This document shows positions 44,474-53,963 of a stretch of 64,000 nucleotides of DNA, piece by piece. The position numbers and the translations under genes were made by a program. Source of the stretch: Moritella sp. PE36 (lineage in GTDB: Bacteria > Pseudomonadota > Gammaproteobacteria > Enterobacterales > Moritellaceae); contig NZ_ABCQ01000018.1 of assembly GCF_000170855.1 (NCBI RefSeq), positions 18,594 through 82,593 on the forward strand, in the 5' to 3' direction. Within the stretch, counting starts at the first letter, position 1. Every line of letters starts with the position of its first letter. The notes under the pieces are model-generated. The model saw nothing but the letters and a program-made list of their open reading frames with translations. It searched no databases and was not told the origin of the DNA.

Positions 44474-44488
44474 CCGTTCCGTACTTGT

Positions 44489-44573
44489 GGAGGGGTTCCC
44501 GAGTGGCCAAAGGGATCAGACTGTAAATCTGACGGCTCAGCCTTCGAAGGTTCGAATCCTTCTCCCTCCACCA
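44489..44573 (+). tRNA. tRNA-Tyr (GUA), copy 1
   Basis: An 85-base tRNA with a long variable arm. Acceptor GGAGGGG pairs with TCCCTCC, the anticodon loop is CTGTAAA (anticodon GTA), the T loop is GGTTCGAATCC, and CCA is encoded. First of five tandem copies. Confidence 0.97.
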
Positions 44574-44641
44574 CAATATTTACGTTATGTTGATTGCATA
44601 AACTCATTTTAAAATGTTATAAATGGTCGACATGATAACAA

Positions 44642-44663
44642 CATCTACCAATGCGAGTAGATG
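44642..44663 (+). other. Spacer hairpin before tRNA-Tyr copy 2
   Basis: CATCTAC (44642-44648) pairs with GTAGATG (44657-44663) and an A-run follows. The same hairpin is kept in the next three spacers (44865-44886, 45088-45109, and a shorter form 45286-45301). Confidence 0.65.
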
Positions 44664-44681
44664 AAAAAAAGCATTATTTGT

Positions 44682-44766
44682 GGAGAGGTTCCCGAGTGGC
44701 CAAAGGGATCAGACTGTAAATCTGACGGCTCAGCCTTCGAAGGTTCGAATCCTTCTCTCTCCACCA
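44682..44766 (+). tRNA. tRNA-Tyr (GUA), copy 2
   Basis: Same as copy 1 except for the acceptor, which reads GGAGAGG and pairs with TCTCTCC: a matched change on both arms. CCA is encoded. The 223-base unit of this gene plus its spacer is repeated at 44905. Confidence 0.97.
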
Positions 44767-44904
44767 TCATTTAGCTTTGCTGATTATGTATATATAAGAA
44801 TTACATTGTGGCCAATGTACTATGCCTTAAATAGGTCTTAACGTAATCGATAGAGTGAATACAACATCTGCCAATGCGAGTAGATGAAAAAAAGCATTAT
44901 TTGT

Positions 44905-44989
44905 GGAGAGGTTCCCGAGTGGCCAAAGGGATCAGACTGTAAATCTGACGGCTCAGCCTTCGAAGGTTCGAATCCTTCTCTCTCCACCA
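44905..44989 (+). tRNA. tRNA-Tyr (GUA), copy 3
   Basis: Identical to copy 2, with the GGAGAGG/TCTCTCC acceptor and encoded CCA. Confidence 0.97.
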
Positions 44990-45126
44990 TCATTTAGCTT
45001 TGCTGATTATGTATATGTAAGAATTACATTGTGGCCAATGTACTATGCCTTAAATAGGTCTTAACGTAATCGACAGAGTGAAGACAACATCTACCAATGC
45101 GAGTAGATGAAAAAAGTATTATTTGT

Positions 45127-45211
45127 GGAGAGGTTCCCGAGTGGCCAAAGGGATCAGACTGTAAATCTGACGGCTCAGCCTTCGAAGGTTCGAATCCTTC
45201 TCTCTCCACCA
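45127..45211 (+). tRNA. tRNA-Tyr (GUA), copy 4
   Basis: Identical to copies 2 and 3, with the GGAGAGG/TCTCTCC acceptor and encoded CCA. The spacer after it differs from the earlier ones except for a shortened hairpin. Confidence 0.97.
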
Positions 45212-45319
45212 TCATTCTACTTTGTTGACTTACATTTTCAGCCATAAAATAGGCCAATGTAATCGCAGTCATCAGGGTAAAATACCATCTAGCAATAGAT
45301 GACAAAATAGAGAAAATGT

Positions 45320-45404
45320 GGAGGGGTTCCCGAGTGGCCAAAGGGATCAGACTGTAAATCTGACGGCTCAGCCTTCGAAGGTTCGAATCCTTCTCCCTCC
45401 ACCA
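45320..45404 (+). tRNA. tRNA-Tyr (GUA), copy 5
   Basis: Identical to copy 1, with the GGAGGGG/TCCCTCC acceptor and encoded CCA. Last gene of the array. No clear hairpin terminator was found after it. Confidence 0.97.
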
Positions 45405-45583
45405 CTCTCTCTATACACTTCCAGTACTTTCTGCTTACACCTGCGCACAAAAAACACTCAACTATAGGTTCTAATTAACAAAACAGTGTTCCTCTCAAGA
45501 CACTATTATGCATACCTGCTATTGTGGTTAATGCTAATCATTAGCGTCTAAATTTATCTATTACCCTTGAGCATCCAATAAAC

Positions 45584-47233
45584 ATGAATAAGAATTTTGA
45601 CTATCGAAATAAACGCGTGCTCATTGTTGATGACCAACGTGCTTTTCAGATCATGCTCAAAACCATGTTGATTAATTTTGGCGCTAAGGATGTAATTAAT
45701 GTAGGCAGTGCCGAAGATGCGTTAAAACAATGTCGTCATAATACCTTTGACTTATTACTCGTGGACTATAACCTTGGCTCAGGCATTAATGGTCGACAGT
45801 TATTTGAAGCACTCAAAGTCCATAATCTACTGCCTATCCACACCGTATTTTTCTTAGTCACCGGTGATAACTCTAAAGCCATTGTATTAAGTGCAATTCA
45901 AATGACACCTGATGATTATTTGATGAAGCCATTCTCACAAAACGAGTTGAATTTACGTATCCAAAGAGCCTTCAATAAGAAAGAAGCCTTGCTACCTATC
46001 TATCAAGCGATTAAAGATAATGATTTCCCTCAAGCAATGGAAGAGTGTGACAACGCAATTATCTACTCTGCTCGCTATCGTAATTTCTGTCGTTTGTTTA
46101 AAGCTGAGCTGTTAATTGAAAAACAAAAGTACGCAGAAGCACGTATTATCTTAGAAGAATTTATAGAAGACCACCCGCATACCCATGCGCAATTGCTGTT
46201 AGGCCGGGTGTACTGCTTAGAGAAAAAATACCAACTAGCAATTCCGTTACTATCCGATATAATAAAATTTAACCCTATGATATTAGATGGTTACGATTGG
46301 TTAGCACAATGTTTCAAAGATGGTGGCGACAGCGAAAAAGCGCTGGGTATCGTGCAACGCGCAATCAAACATTCACACTTATCATTAAACCGTCAAAGGC
46401 TCCTAGCCGAGTTAGCGCTTGATACCAATATGAACGCAATAGCGAAAGAAGCCTTTTTCGCGATTTTAATGCAGACCAAAAATACGATTCATCAAGATCC
46501 TCAGCATTTAATTAATTATGTACAAGCCATCATTCTCGTGGCTAAAAACGAAGAAGATAAATTTAAGCAAGGTCGGTTACTACAAGAGATCAGTGGGTTG
46601 TTTCAGCGAGGTTCTCAGCAACACCCTTATGTGGAAGAAGACGCATTGTTAGCGCTTGAAGGTTACAGTTTAGCATCGATTCATAATGTAAAAGGTAATC
46701 AGGTTAAAGCCAAACATACCTTGCTAAAAAGTAATGAAGCTTATCTGACTGAGCCCGAAGGCACACCAGAATGGTTAGGGCCGCAACTGGTTAATTTGCT
46801 CGTCGAATTAGAAGAGTTTGAGTTTGCAGAAAAGTTAAAACCTTTCATCCAACATTCTAGCGCCCACAGTGAAAAATTACTTGCCAGCATCCGTGGTGAA
46901 GAAGACAGTAAAGAAGTTCAATTTCAGCACCACAACAAGCTGGGTATTGAAGCATTTACTGACGGCAATCTTGAAGTCGCACTGCAACACTTTGAAACCG
47001 CACTGTCTATCGCGCCACTCAATACCGGTGCAGCACTGAATAAGGTACAAGTGTGCATAGCGCTACTCGTCAAAGTCGAACGCCCGTGGCCAGAAGTCAC
47101 CAAGAAGATCTCCGATACTTTTATCGAGCTAAAAAACTTCCCGTTATCAGATCAACAATCTGAACGTAAAGCTGAACTTAGAAAAGAGTTCAATATTCAG
47201 CGTATGCATGAGAAGAAAAGAGCGAATCTCTAA
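45584..47233 (+). CDS. Response regulator with TPR repeats
   Basis: A 549-residue protein. Residues about 1-125 are a CheY-like receiver: acidic pair in [11 protein letters not shown], phospho-acceptor Asp in [13 protein letters not shown], Thr in FLVTGD and Lys in [10 protein letters not shown]. The rest is helical with tetratricopeptide repeats (for example [20 protein letters not shown], and [17 protein letters not shown] near the end). There is no DNA-binding or enzymatic output domain, so it probably acts by protein-protein contact. The partner histidine kinase is not in the window and the role is unknown. The gene stands alone. Confidence 0.87.
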   Translation: MNKNFDYRNKRVLIVDDQRAFQIMLKTMLINFGAKDVINVGSAEDALKQCRHNTFDLLLVDYNLGSGINGRQLFEALKVHNLLPIHTVFFLVTGDNSKAIVLSAIQMTPDDYLMKPFSQNELNLRIQRAFNKKEALLPIYQAIKDNDFPQAMEECDNAIIYSARYRNFCRLFKAELLIEKQKYAEARIILEEFIEDHPHTHAQLLLGRVYCLEKKYQLAIPLLSDIIKFNPMILDGYDWLAQCFKDGGDSEKALGIVQRAIKHSHLSLNRQRLLAELALDTNMNAIAKEAFFAILMQTKNTIHQDPQHLINYVQAIILVAKNEEDKFKQGRLLQEISGLFQRGSQQHPYVEEDALLALEGYSLASIHNVKGNQVKAKHTLLKSNEAYLTEPEGTPEWLGPQLVNLLVELEEFEFAEKLKPFIQHSSAHSEKLLASIRGEEDSKEVQFQHHNKLGIEAFTDGNLEVALQHFETALSIAPLNTGAALNKVQVCIALLVKVERPWPEVTKKISDTFIELKNFPLSDQQSERKAELRKEFNIQRMHEKKRANL

Positions 47234-47340
47234 CCTATTTTATAAAGATTCCCCAATATTATGAACACATAAACGTATACCGTGCTAACGCTAAGTTGAG
47301 CTGTATTAGAATCAATGATCCAACAAGGACTATTTCAGTA

Positions 47341-48165
47341 ATGAAAATTATCTCATTTAATATTAACGGCCTTCGAGCTCGATTACATCAATTACAAGCG
47401 ATCATCGACAAACATTCGCCTGACGTAATTGGCCTACAAGAAATCAAAGTACACAACGAGATGTTCCCAATAGCCGCCGTTGAGGACATGGGTTATCACG
47501 TATTCTTCCACGGTCAGAAAGCCCATTACGGTGTTGCTATGATGGTGAAAAAGAGCACGATTGCAGACGTAGAAGCAATTAAAGTGCAATATGGTTTCCC
47601 AACCGATGACGAAGAAGCGCAAAAACGTATGATCATGGTGACGTTTGAGCAAACATCTGGCAAACCAATCACAGTGCTAAACGGTTATTTCCCACAAGGC
47701 GAAAACATCAGCCACGAAACCAAATACCCGTACAAGCGCAAGTTCTATCAAGATCTAAACATCTACCTTAACGACAATCACACTGCAGAAGATGACCTGA
47801 TCGTGATGGGTGATATCAATATTTCACCAGCAGATAAAGATATCGGTATCGGTGAACCCAATGCCAAGCGTTGGTTAAAAACCGGTAAATGTAGCTTTCA
47901 ACCAGAAGAACGCGAATGGTTAGCCAAACTACAAGGTTTTGGTCTACACGATACATTCCGTACTATCAAACCTGAAGTAAGCGATCGCTATAGCTGGTTT
48001 GATTACCGCTCAAAAGGTTTCCCAGACAACCGTGGACTGCGTATTGATGTGATCTTAGCGACAGCTACGTTGAACGCTAAAGTGGTGGAAAGCGATGTCG
48101 ATTACGAACTACGTGCCATCGAAAAACCATCGGATCACGCGCCAATCTGGACAACGTTTGGTTAA
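47341..48165 (+). CDS. xthA: Exodeoxyribonuclease III
   Basis: A 274-residue AP endonuclease/3'-5' exonuclease of the XthA type that repairs abasic sites. Motifs: [34 protein letters not shown] with the metal Glu, [25 protein letters not shown] with the Asp/Asn pair, and the terminal SDHAPIW. The frame starts earlier at 47296, but the ATG at 47341 gives the normal N-terminus; AAGGA lies 11 bases upstream. It is a single gene, after the TPR response regulator. Confidence 0.96.
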   Translation: MKIISFNINGLRARLHQLQAIIDKHSPDVIGLQEIKVHNEMFPIAAVEDMGYHVFFHGQKAHYGVAMMVKKSTIADVEAIKVQYGFPTDDEEAQKRMIMVTFEQTSGKPITVLNGYFPQGENISHETKYPYKRKFYQDLNIYLNDNHTAEDDLIVMGDINISPADKDIGIGEPNAKRWLKTGKCSFQPEEREWLAKLQGFGLHDTFRTIKPEVSDRYSWFDYRSKGFPDNRGLRIDVILATATLNAKVVESDVDYELRAIEKPSDHAPIWTTFG

Positions 48166-48334
48166 CAATCCTTATAATTTTAGTTAACTAAACGTACAAA
48201 CTTTTAGATCGCTAAACTTATAAACAGTACAATAGCTTAGGTTAATATGCCTGAGCTATTTCATATCTCAAAAACGCATTTCAGAAATATGTGTCTAACA
48301 TTAATGTTACCTAAACACTCATATATCAGATGCG

Positions 48335-50032
48335 ATGATGGCCATACAATGGAGCAAGATATGCACTACAGCAACAAACAGCTTACTTCTCTGTGTTATT
48401 GTCAGCATATCTCCAAGTCATGGACAGTATTCCGCGAACAACGATTCAGTGATCACCGCTGCGATTAGATCCTCTCGGATCTCGCTGCTAACACAGAGCG
48501 CAGACGATACAATCAGTAATGCCCTCGTGCCACATGTTACTACGCCAAAAGCGATGGTTTTAAATCCAAAGGGAATTGTTTTAAAATCTACCGATAACAA
48601 CGCGACGTCAACAACCCCTCGTGTTCAGCCTTCAATTACACACCGCTCGGTCGCCCAGCAGCAGCTTAGTATTCATAGCCAACCGAGCTTTGAAGATCTT
48701 CCCCAGCTATTAAAAAAACGCACTATCAAAGTACTGGTCGTTAATCATCCCGCGTATTATTTTATTTACCAAAGTCGTCCGCGTGGTCTTGCTTATGACA
48801 TGATGCGGGAATACGAAAAACACCTTAATCAGAAGCACTTCAAAGACACCAAGTTAAAACTTAACATCCTGTTTATTCCGGTGCCGAGTAGTCAGATAAT
48901 CAGCTTACTCGCCCAGGGTTATGGTGATATAGCCATTGGTCCTTTAATGACGCCACAACGCCAACAGAACCAAGTTACCCATACCGAGCCCATCTATACC
49001 GACCATCAATTATTACTCGTCAGCCATAAATCGACAAAAGAATACCAGGATATAAAACAGCTCTCAGGCAAGGAAATATGGATACGCCGCAATAGTATTT
49101 ACCACCAGCAGTTACAACACATCAACAAGCAGTTATTCCATCTCAACGAACCACCCATTTACATCAATATTGTCAGCGACGAACTTGAAGACTTCGAAAT
49201 TTTAGATATGGTCGACAACAAGCAATTATTCATGACGATGACCTCTAACCACAGCTTACGCTTGTGGAAAAGGTTATATAAAAATATAAAAATTCACCCC
49301 AAATTGGCGGTTGGCAGTCGTATTCCCAGTACTTGGGCGGTACGAAACCACACGCCACACTTAACCCGCAGCTTAAATCAGTTTATTGCCAAACATAAAA
49401 AAGGCACCAAGATCGGCAACATCCTGCACCGCCGCTATCTGGTGAGACACCCGTGGTTAAAAAAAGTTATTCACCAACAGTTTGAAAACCGTTATTTAGA
49501 AACCGAACAGATCATTAAAAAGTACGCCAAGCAGTACAAGTTCGACTGGCAGCTTATTCTTGCGCAAGCCTATCAAGAGTCTCGGCTCAACCAAAAAGCC
49601 ATTAGCCATCGCGGCGCTGTCGGGGTGATGCAAGTATTGCCCTCAACCGCCAACGAACCTTATATCAATATTAAAAACATCAACCAGGTGGATGAGAATA
49701 TCCATGCGGGCGTGAAGTATTTACACTTTATGCAGCAGCGTTATTTTAGTCACGACAAGATCACTAAACTCGACTCACTATTACTCAGTTTTGCCGCTTA
49801 TAACGCCGGTCCAGCTAAGTTAATTCGCTTAAGAAAACGGGCGTTGAAGGAAGGCTTAAACCCGAACATTTGGTTTAACCATGTCGAGAAGATTGCCGCT
49901 AAAGTCATCGGCAGAGAAACAGTGGATTATGTGAACAATATTTATAAGTTTTATATCACCTACTTGCTCGCGTCACGTTACAAGATCAACGACGCACAAT
50001 TAGTACAGCAGCGGGTGGCGAAAACACACTAG
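48335..50032 (+). CDS. MltF-like membrane-bound lytic transglycosylase (one solute-binding domain)
   Basis: A 565-residue exported protein: a signal-like segment near the start (NSLLLCVIVSISPSHG), a linker, one SBP_bac_3-type domain (about 125-370, starts RTIKVLVVNHPAYYFIYQSR, with LAQGYGDIAIGPLM), and a C-terminal SLT domain (about 395-545). The catalytic Glu is in AQAYQESRLNQKAISHRGAV, followed by GVMQVLPSTA and LLSFAAYNAGPAK. It should cleave peptidoglycan glycan strands. It is related to the protein at 10694-12853 but has the domain count of classical MltF. A shorter start one codon later is possible. Confidence 0.86.
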   Translation: MMAIQWSKICTTATNSLLLCVIVSISPSHGQYSANNDSVITAAIRSSRISLLTQSADDTISNALVPHVTTPKAMVLNPKGIVLKSTDNNATSTTPRVQPSITHRSVAQQQLSIHSQPSFEDLPQLLKKRTIKVLVVNHPAYYFIYQSRPRGLAYDMMREYEKHLNQKHFKDTKLKLNILFIPVPSSQIISLLAQGYGDIAIGPLMTPQRQQNQVTHTEPIYTDHQLLLVSHKSTKEYQDIKQLSGKEIWIRRNSIYHQQLQHINKQLFHLNEPPIYINIVSDELEDFEILDMVDNKQLFMTMTSNHSLRLWKRLYKNIKIHPKLAVGSRIPSTWAVRNHTPHLTRSLNQFIAKHKKGTKIGNILHRRYLVRHPWLKKVIHQQFENRYLETEQIIKKYAKQYKFDWQLILAQAYQESRLNQKAISHRGAVGVMQVLPSTANEPYINIKNINQVDENIHAGVKYLHFMQQRYFSHDKITKLDSLLLSFAAYNAGPAKLIRLRKRALKEGLNPNIWFNHVEKIAAKVIGRETVDYVNNIYKFYITYLLASRYKINDAQLVQQRVAKTH

Positions 50033-50107
50033 GTTCAGAGTTGAAATATACTACTGAAGGGATGCTGTTGAAGGCTTTTGGATAAAAGTATGTCGACACG
50101 AAATACA

Positions 50108-50135
50108 AGGCCGTTGTGATCACCCACAACGGCCT
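50108..50135. terminator. Bidirectional terminator between mltF-like and ABC genes
   Basis: AGGCCGTTGTG (50108-50118) pairs perfectly with CACAACGGCCT (50125-50135) over a 6-base loop, between convergent genes. The T-runs are weak. Confidence 0.65.
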
Positions 50136-50210
50136 ACTATTTATTTTAAAGATTAAGTATTACGATCTACTCGTCATTACAGTCTACTCTTCATGACGGT
50201 CTAAAAGTCA

Positions 50211-50921
50211 TTAAGCAAGGTGTTTAAACGCGCGCTTTTCTAACCTTTTGAATACTGCAAAGATAGCAAAACATAAACACAGATAGATAGCACCCGCAAA
50301 AATAAATGCTTCAAACGGGGCATAAAAACGTGAATACACATTATAACCCGCACCCGTTATGTCAACCAAGGTCACCACACTGGCGATTGACGTTGCATGC
50401 AGCATAAATATCACTTCATTACTATAAGCAGGCAACGCACGACGGAAGGCCGACGGTAAAATAATACGACGCAGGACCTGAAAATCGCTCATGCCATAGG
50501 CTTGTGCCGCTTCAATTTCACCTTTATCGGTTGTCAGCAATGAGCCACGAATGATCTCGGTACTGTATGCGGCAGTATTTAATACAAACGCTAACAAACA
50601 CGGGTAGAATGCATCTTCGAGTAAAAACCATATTGCGCTGTCTTGAATACCATCAATCATGGTCACACCATAATAAATCAGATACAGCTGGATCAATAAC
50701 GGCGTACCACGGAACACATAAGTAAATAGCCAAATACCACGTGATAACCACACATACTGACTCGCACGCATGATCGCTAACGGCACCGCCAGAAAGAAAC
50801 CAATGACAACAGATAAAAACGCCAGTTGTACCGTCAATACCGTACCATCCCAATACTCATTTAAGGTACTTGGGGTAAACATTTCATTTTGCTCAAGCAA
50901 AGTAACCAGTTGATCTAACAT
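50211..50921 (-). CDS. Basic amino-acid ABC transporter permease (HisM/AotM type)
   Basis: A 236-residue inner-membrane permease with five or so helices. It carries the BPD inner-membrane motif EAAQAYGMSDFQVLRRIILP and the usual YVFRGTPLLIQLYLIYYG. It pairs with the permease encoded just upstream, whose stop codon is one base before this ATG; GAAGG serves as ribosome site. Last gene of the importer operon. Confidence 0.9.
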   Translation of the reverse strand: MLDQLVTLLEQNEMFTPSTLNEYWDGTVLTVQLAFLSVVIGFFLAVPLAIMRASQYVWLSRGIWLFTYVFRGTPLLIQLYLIYYGVTMIDGIQDSAIWFLLEDAFYPCLLAFVLNTAAYSTEIIRGSLLTTDKGEIEAAQAYGMSDFQVLRRIILPSAFRRALPAYSNEVIFMLHATSIASVVTLVDITGAGYNVYSRFYAPFEAFIFAGAIYLCLCFAIFAVFKRLEKRAFKHLA

Positions 50922-50922
50922 A

Positions 50923-51687
50923 TTAATGACCTTCTACACCTTTGCTAAAGTGACGTTCTAAATATTTCAGTACAATTTCACTCACCGTGGTAATCGCTAA
51001 ATACACAAACGCAACGGGAATGAAAAACAGAAACGGTTCAAAGGTTGTCATCGCCGCTTCTTTCGCCAACTTAACCATATCAGATAAGCCGATAATCGAT
51101 ACCAGGGCGGTGGTTTTAACCAACACTAACCAGTTGTTACCAATACCCGGCAGGGCAAAACGCATCATCTGTGGAAACATCACACGATGGAATACCTGCC
51201 AGTCAGACATACCATAAGCGGTTGCGGCTTCTAATTGGCCTTTATCTACAGACAATAAAGCACCACGGAATGTCTCGCCCATATAGGCACCAAAAATGAA
51301 ACCAATCGTCAGCACACCGGCACTAAATTCATCGATATTAAAATACATACCATCTTCATAAAACGCAGATAATGTTAACCAGCCGTGTTCGATATAAAAC
51401 GCATTGATGGCATAGGTTTCATGTAATTCGTATAACCATTCCGAAAAATTATTTAGTCCGACTTGCAAGCCAAAATAAATCAGCATCATTAACACCAGAT
51501 CCGGCACACCACGGACTAAACTGGTATAAGACACAGCTAACACAGAAGAAATTTTACCACCTGAATAACGGGCAACGGCGGTAATCAGTCCAAGCAACAC
51601 AGCAATGACTAATGAAAAGATGGCGAGTTTAACGGTCAATATAGCGCCATTAAAAATACCTGGCCCATAACCTTGGAGATCTAACAT
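50923..51687 (-). CDS. Basic amino-acid ABC transporter permease (HisQ/AotQ type)
   Basis: A 254-residue permease. Motifs: YGPGIFNGAILTVKLAIFSL, TSLVRGVPDLVLMMLIYFG and the coupling-helix region AATAYGMSDWQVFHRVMFPQ. An insertion around residues 75-115 is typical of HisQ/AotQ. It lies about 114 bases after the binding-protein gene and is translationally linked to the second permease gene. Confidence 0.9.
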   Translation of the reverse strand: MLDLQGYGPGIFNGAILTVKLAIFSLVIAVLLGLITAVARYSGGKISSVLAVSYTSLVRGVPDLVLMMLIYFGLQVGLNNFSEWLYELHETYAINAFYIEHGWLTLSAFYEDGMYFNIDEFSAGVLTIGFIFGAYMGETFRGALLSVDKGQLEAATAYGMSDWQVFHRVMFPQMMRFALPGIGNNWLVLVKTTALVSIIGLSDMVKLAKEAAMTTFEPFLFFIPVAFVYLAITTVSEIVLKYLERHFSKGVEGH

Positions 51688-51801
51688 AATATTCCCAGAA
51701 AAGCAGTGGACGCTTGGCGGTCACTAATAGCCTTAACTAATAGTTTTCACTAAACGTCCATTGTTATTATCGTCATGCACGCTTGCGCAACGATAAAGAG
51801 A

Positions 51802-52563
51802 CTACATTTTAATACTGTAGCTGAAGTATTTAGCTTGGATAGTCTCGTATGTACCATCTGTTTTGATTTCTGCTAATACTTTATTGAATGTAGCGGCAAG
51901 TGATTTATCACGTTTACGCATTGCTACACCCATGCCTTCACCCAGTTGGAATGTATCGCCAACGGCTGCATAAGCGCCTTTTTTCTCAGGGATAAGTAAC
52001 GTAGTATCCCCTACTGGGAAATCCAGTAATACCATGTCTAAACGACCGCCTTCAAGATCAAGCAATAAGTCACCACTGGTGTTATAACGCTTAATTTTGT
52101 TATTGCTAGCATAATTCTCAGTGACATGTGTATCTTGTACTGTACCGCGCTGTACACCAATACGTAATTTTTTGAATGCGGCTTTATCTGCTACATCAAG
52201 TTTAAAGTCTGCAGCTGCAAACCAAGCGCTTGGTGTATTGTAATAAGGTTCAGAGAAAAGTACCTTCTTCTTACGCGCGTCAGTAATCGACATAGAAGAG
52301 AAAATAGCATCGTATTTACGTGATAATAAACCAGGAATAATACCGTCCCAAGATTGTACAACCCAAGTACAGTTCCAATTAGCGCGTTTACAAACTTCAT
52401 TACCTAAGTCGATTTCAAAACCGGTCAGCTCGCCATCTGGCGTTTTATATTCAAATGGCTTGTAAGGTGAATCAACACCTAAACGAACATCCGTCCATTC
52501 TTTTGCTACTACAGCTGAAGAAAGCAATAAGCTTGTTGCAATGACGCAGGCTAATTTTTTCAT
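51802..52563 (-). CDS. Periplasmic basic amino-acid binding protein (AotJ/HisJ/ArgT type)
   Basis: A 253-residue protein with signal peptide MKKLACVIATSLLLSSAVVA and an SBP_bac_3 domain. Motifs: LGVDSPYKPFEYKTPDG, LTGFEIDLGNEVCKR and YDAIFSSMSITDARKKKVLF. The conserved cysteine pair (VCKRANWNC) is as in lysine/arginine/ornithine- and histidine-binding proteins. Ligand specificity among arginine, ornithine, lysine and histidine is inferred from this similarity. It is the second gene of the operon, after the ATPase, with a long gap that holds the 21-bp repeats. Confidence 0.88.
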   Translation of the reverse strand: MKKLACVIATSLLLSSAVVAKEWTDVRLGVDSPYKPFEYKTPDGELTGFEIDLGNEVCKRANWNCTWVVQSWDGIIPGLLSRKYDAIFSSMSITDARKKKVLFSEPYYNTPSAWFAAADFKLDVADKAAFKKLRIGVQRGTVQDTHVTENYASNNKIKRYNTSGDLLLDLEGGRLDMVLLDFPVGDTTLLIPEKKGAYAAVGDTFQLGEGMGVAMRKRDKSLAATFNKVLAEIKTDGTYETIQAKYFSYSIKM

Positions 52564-52639
52564 AAGTATTTCCCTATTATTATAATGAGATCAATCAATG
52601 ATCATGTGTTTGTAGTCGTTTTATTATAGTTATATTTTT

Positions 52640-52723
52640 CTAATATTTTGGTGTTAGCGTTTAATTTTTTGGTGCTAACGCTTAGTATTTTGGAGCCAGC
52701 TCTTAATATTTTGGGGCTAAGAA
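52640..52723 (-). repeat. Four in-frame 21-bp copies of the ATPase gene's 3' end
   Basis: Copy units are 52703-52723 (coding, FLAPKY and stop), 52682-52702 (ELAPKY and stop), 52661-52681 (ALAPKN and stop) and 52640-52660 (TLTPKY and stop), read on the reverse strand. Each unit is 21 bases and ends with a stop codon, all in the frame of the ATPase gene. Confidence 0.92.
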
Positions 52724-53473
52724 CTGTTTAACACGTTCTGATCTCGGGTTATCAAATAATTCTTTCGGATCGCCCTGCTCTTCAATTTTACCTTGGTGTA
52801 AAAAGATAACCTTAGTGGATACATCACGTGCAAATGCCATTTCATGGGTAACGACTAGCATAGTTCTGCCTTCTTCAGCCAGGCTTCGCATTACCCGTAA
52901 TACTTCACCAACTAATTCAGGATCCAATGCGGAAGTTGGTTCATCAAATAACAACACTTCCGGTTCAACCGCCAGTGCACGGGCAATCGCCACTCGTTGT
53001 TTTTGACCACCAGAGAGCTGACTTGGGTAAAAGTCTTTTTTTTCCCATAAATCAACTTTCTTCAAATATTGTTCTGCACTTGCCAAGGCGTCGCTGCGCG
53101 AGAGACCCAAAACCTGAATTGGTGCTTCGATCACATTTTCAATGACCGTCATGTGCGACCATAAATTAAAGCCTTGAAATACCATGGCTAAACGTGAACG
53201 AATACGTTGAACTTGTTTTTTATTCGCGATAGTTCTATTACCGTCGCGTCCATCAATCATTTCGATTAATTCACCATTCACCGAAATATCACCTGCGGTT
53301 GGCATTTCTAATAAATTAATACAACGTAAAAAAGTACTTTTACCAGAGCCTGATGATCCGATAATCGAGATCACATCACCTTTGTTTGCAGTCAAATCGA
53401 TTCCTTTCAGGACTTCATTGTCACCAAACGACTTATGCAAATTCTTGATGTCTAATGTGGGACTGCTACTCAT
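52703..53473 (-). CDS. Basic amino-acid ABC transporter ATPase (HisP/AotP type)
   Basis: A 256-residue ATPase. Walker A is GSSGSGKST, the signature is [15 protein letters not shown], Walker B is [13 protein letters not shown], and the switch His is in [12 protein letters not shown]. First gene of the importer operon (ATPase, binding protein, permease, permease). AGGA lies 8 bases before the ATG at 53473; the frame from 53482 starts right against AGG and is less likely. The C-terminus FLAPKY is copied three more times, with stop codons, just downstream in the DNA. Substrates are probably arginine, ornithine, lysine or histidine. Confidence 0.92.
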   Translation of the reverse strand: MSSSPTLDIKNLHKSFGDNEVLKGIDLTANKGDVISIIGSSGSGKSTFLRCINLLEMPTAGDISVNGELIEMIDGRDGNRTIANKKQVQRIRSRLAMVFQGFNLWSHMTVIENVIEAPIQVLGLSRSDALASAEQYLKKVDLWEKKDFYPSQLSGGQKQRVAIARALAVEPEVLLFDEPTSALDPELVGEVLRVMRSLAEEGRTMLVVTHEMAFARDVSTKVIFLHQGKIEEQGDPKELFDNPRSERVKQFLAPKY

Positions 53474-53758
53474 TCTATTCATCCTAAATACGATTTATAA
53501 CAATATAAAACATGTGCAAAACTTAAATTCAAACTAACATTAAAGACTGCAACATAAAAACAACATTTAACATAGCAAATTAGTCATTCAGATAACATGA
53601 ACACAGGCTAATTTAGACTTTAACACTACCTAGACCTTAATTAGCAGCCTGATTGACCATGTATACGCGATATCCAGCGTGATCATTTTCGACATTTTAT
53701 TGTAAGATAACGAGGATATTAGTGGTTGCGTTGGTAAATACCCATTAAGGTAGTGTTT

Positions 53759-53791
53759 TAAACTTTATTTTCACAGTTAAAATAAAGTTTA
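53759..53791. other. AT-rich perfect hairpin upstream of focA
   Basis: TAAACTTTATTTT (53759-53771) pairs with AAAATAAAGTTTA (53779-53791), 13 base pairs with a 7-base loop. It may be a protein-binding site or an RNA hairpin; its role is not known. Confidence 0.6.
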
Positions 53792-53891
53792 GCCAAAAGT
53801 GCCGTTTACGTAACTTAATTACAGTATTTGGACGCCAGTAAAAGTGTTAAATGCCGTTTTTCGTAATAAAAAAACATAAAATAGCCAAATG

Positions 53892-53905
53892 TTGATCTAG
53901 ATCAC
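53892..53905 (+). promoter_or_regulatory. FNR-type site upstream of focA
   Basis: TTGATCTAGATCAC differs from the FNR consensus TTGATNNNNATCAA at one position and lies 58 bases before the focA start. Anaerobic induction of focA-pflB by FNR is well known in enteric bacteria; use here is inferred. Confidence 0.65.
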
Positions 53906-53963
53906 TTTCGATATACTCCAAGATAGGTAATAATACACCTGAGTTATTTATTGAGACTAAACA

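Larger units (their letters stand above)
44682..45126 (+). repeat. Two tandem units of about 223 bases (tRNA-Tyr plus spacer)
   Basis: The stretch from 44682 to 44904 is repeated almost exactly from 44905 to 45126, including the spacer with TAGCTTTGCTGATTATGTAT and the hairpin. This is a recent tandem duplication. Confidence 0.9.
53474..53963. other. Divergent control region between the ABC operon and focA
   Basis: About 490 bases without a credible gene. It includes an inverted repeat (TAACACTACCT at 53621-53631 with AGGTAGTGTTTTA at 53748-53760), a perfect AT-rich 13-bp hairpin (53759-53791) and a FNR-type site (53892-53905). Confidence 0.6.

Noticed and set aside
45024..45341. A 105-codon open frame on the reverse strand across the tRNA array
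   Set aside because: It is formed by reading through tRNA genes in antisense and has no ribosome site or conserved character.
44489..45404. Direct repeats with regular spacing, at first sight like a CRISPR array
   Set aside because: The repeats are complete tRNA-Tyr genes with CCA ends, and the spacers are themselves similar; there are no cas genes.
48247..48468. A 73-codon forward frame overlapping the start of the second MltF-like gene
   Set aside because: It overlaps the signal peptide region of a convincing gene in another frame and has no recognisable features.
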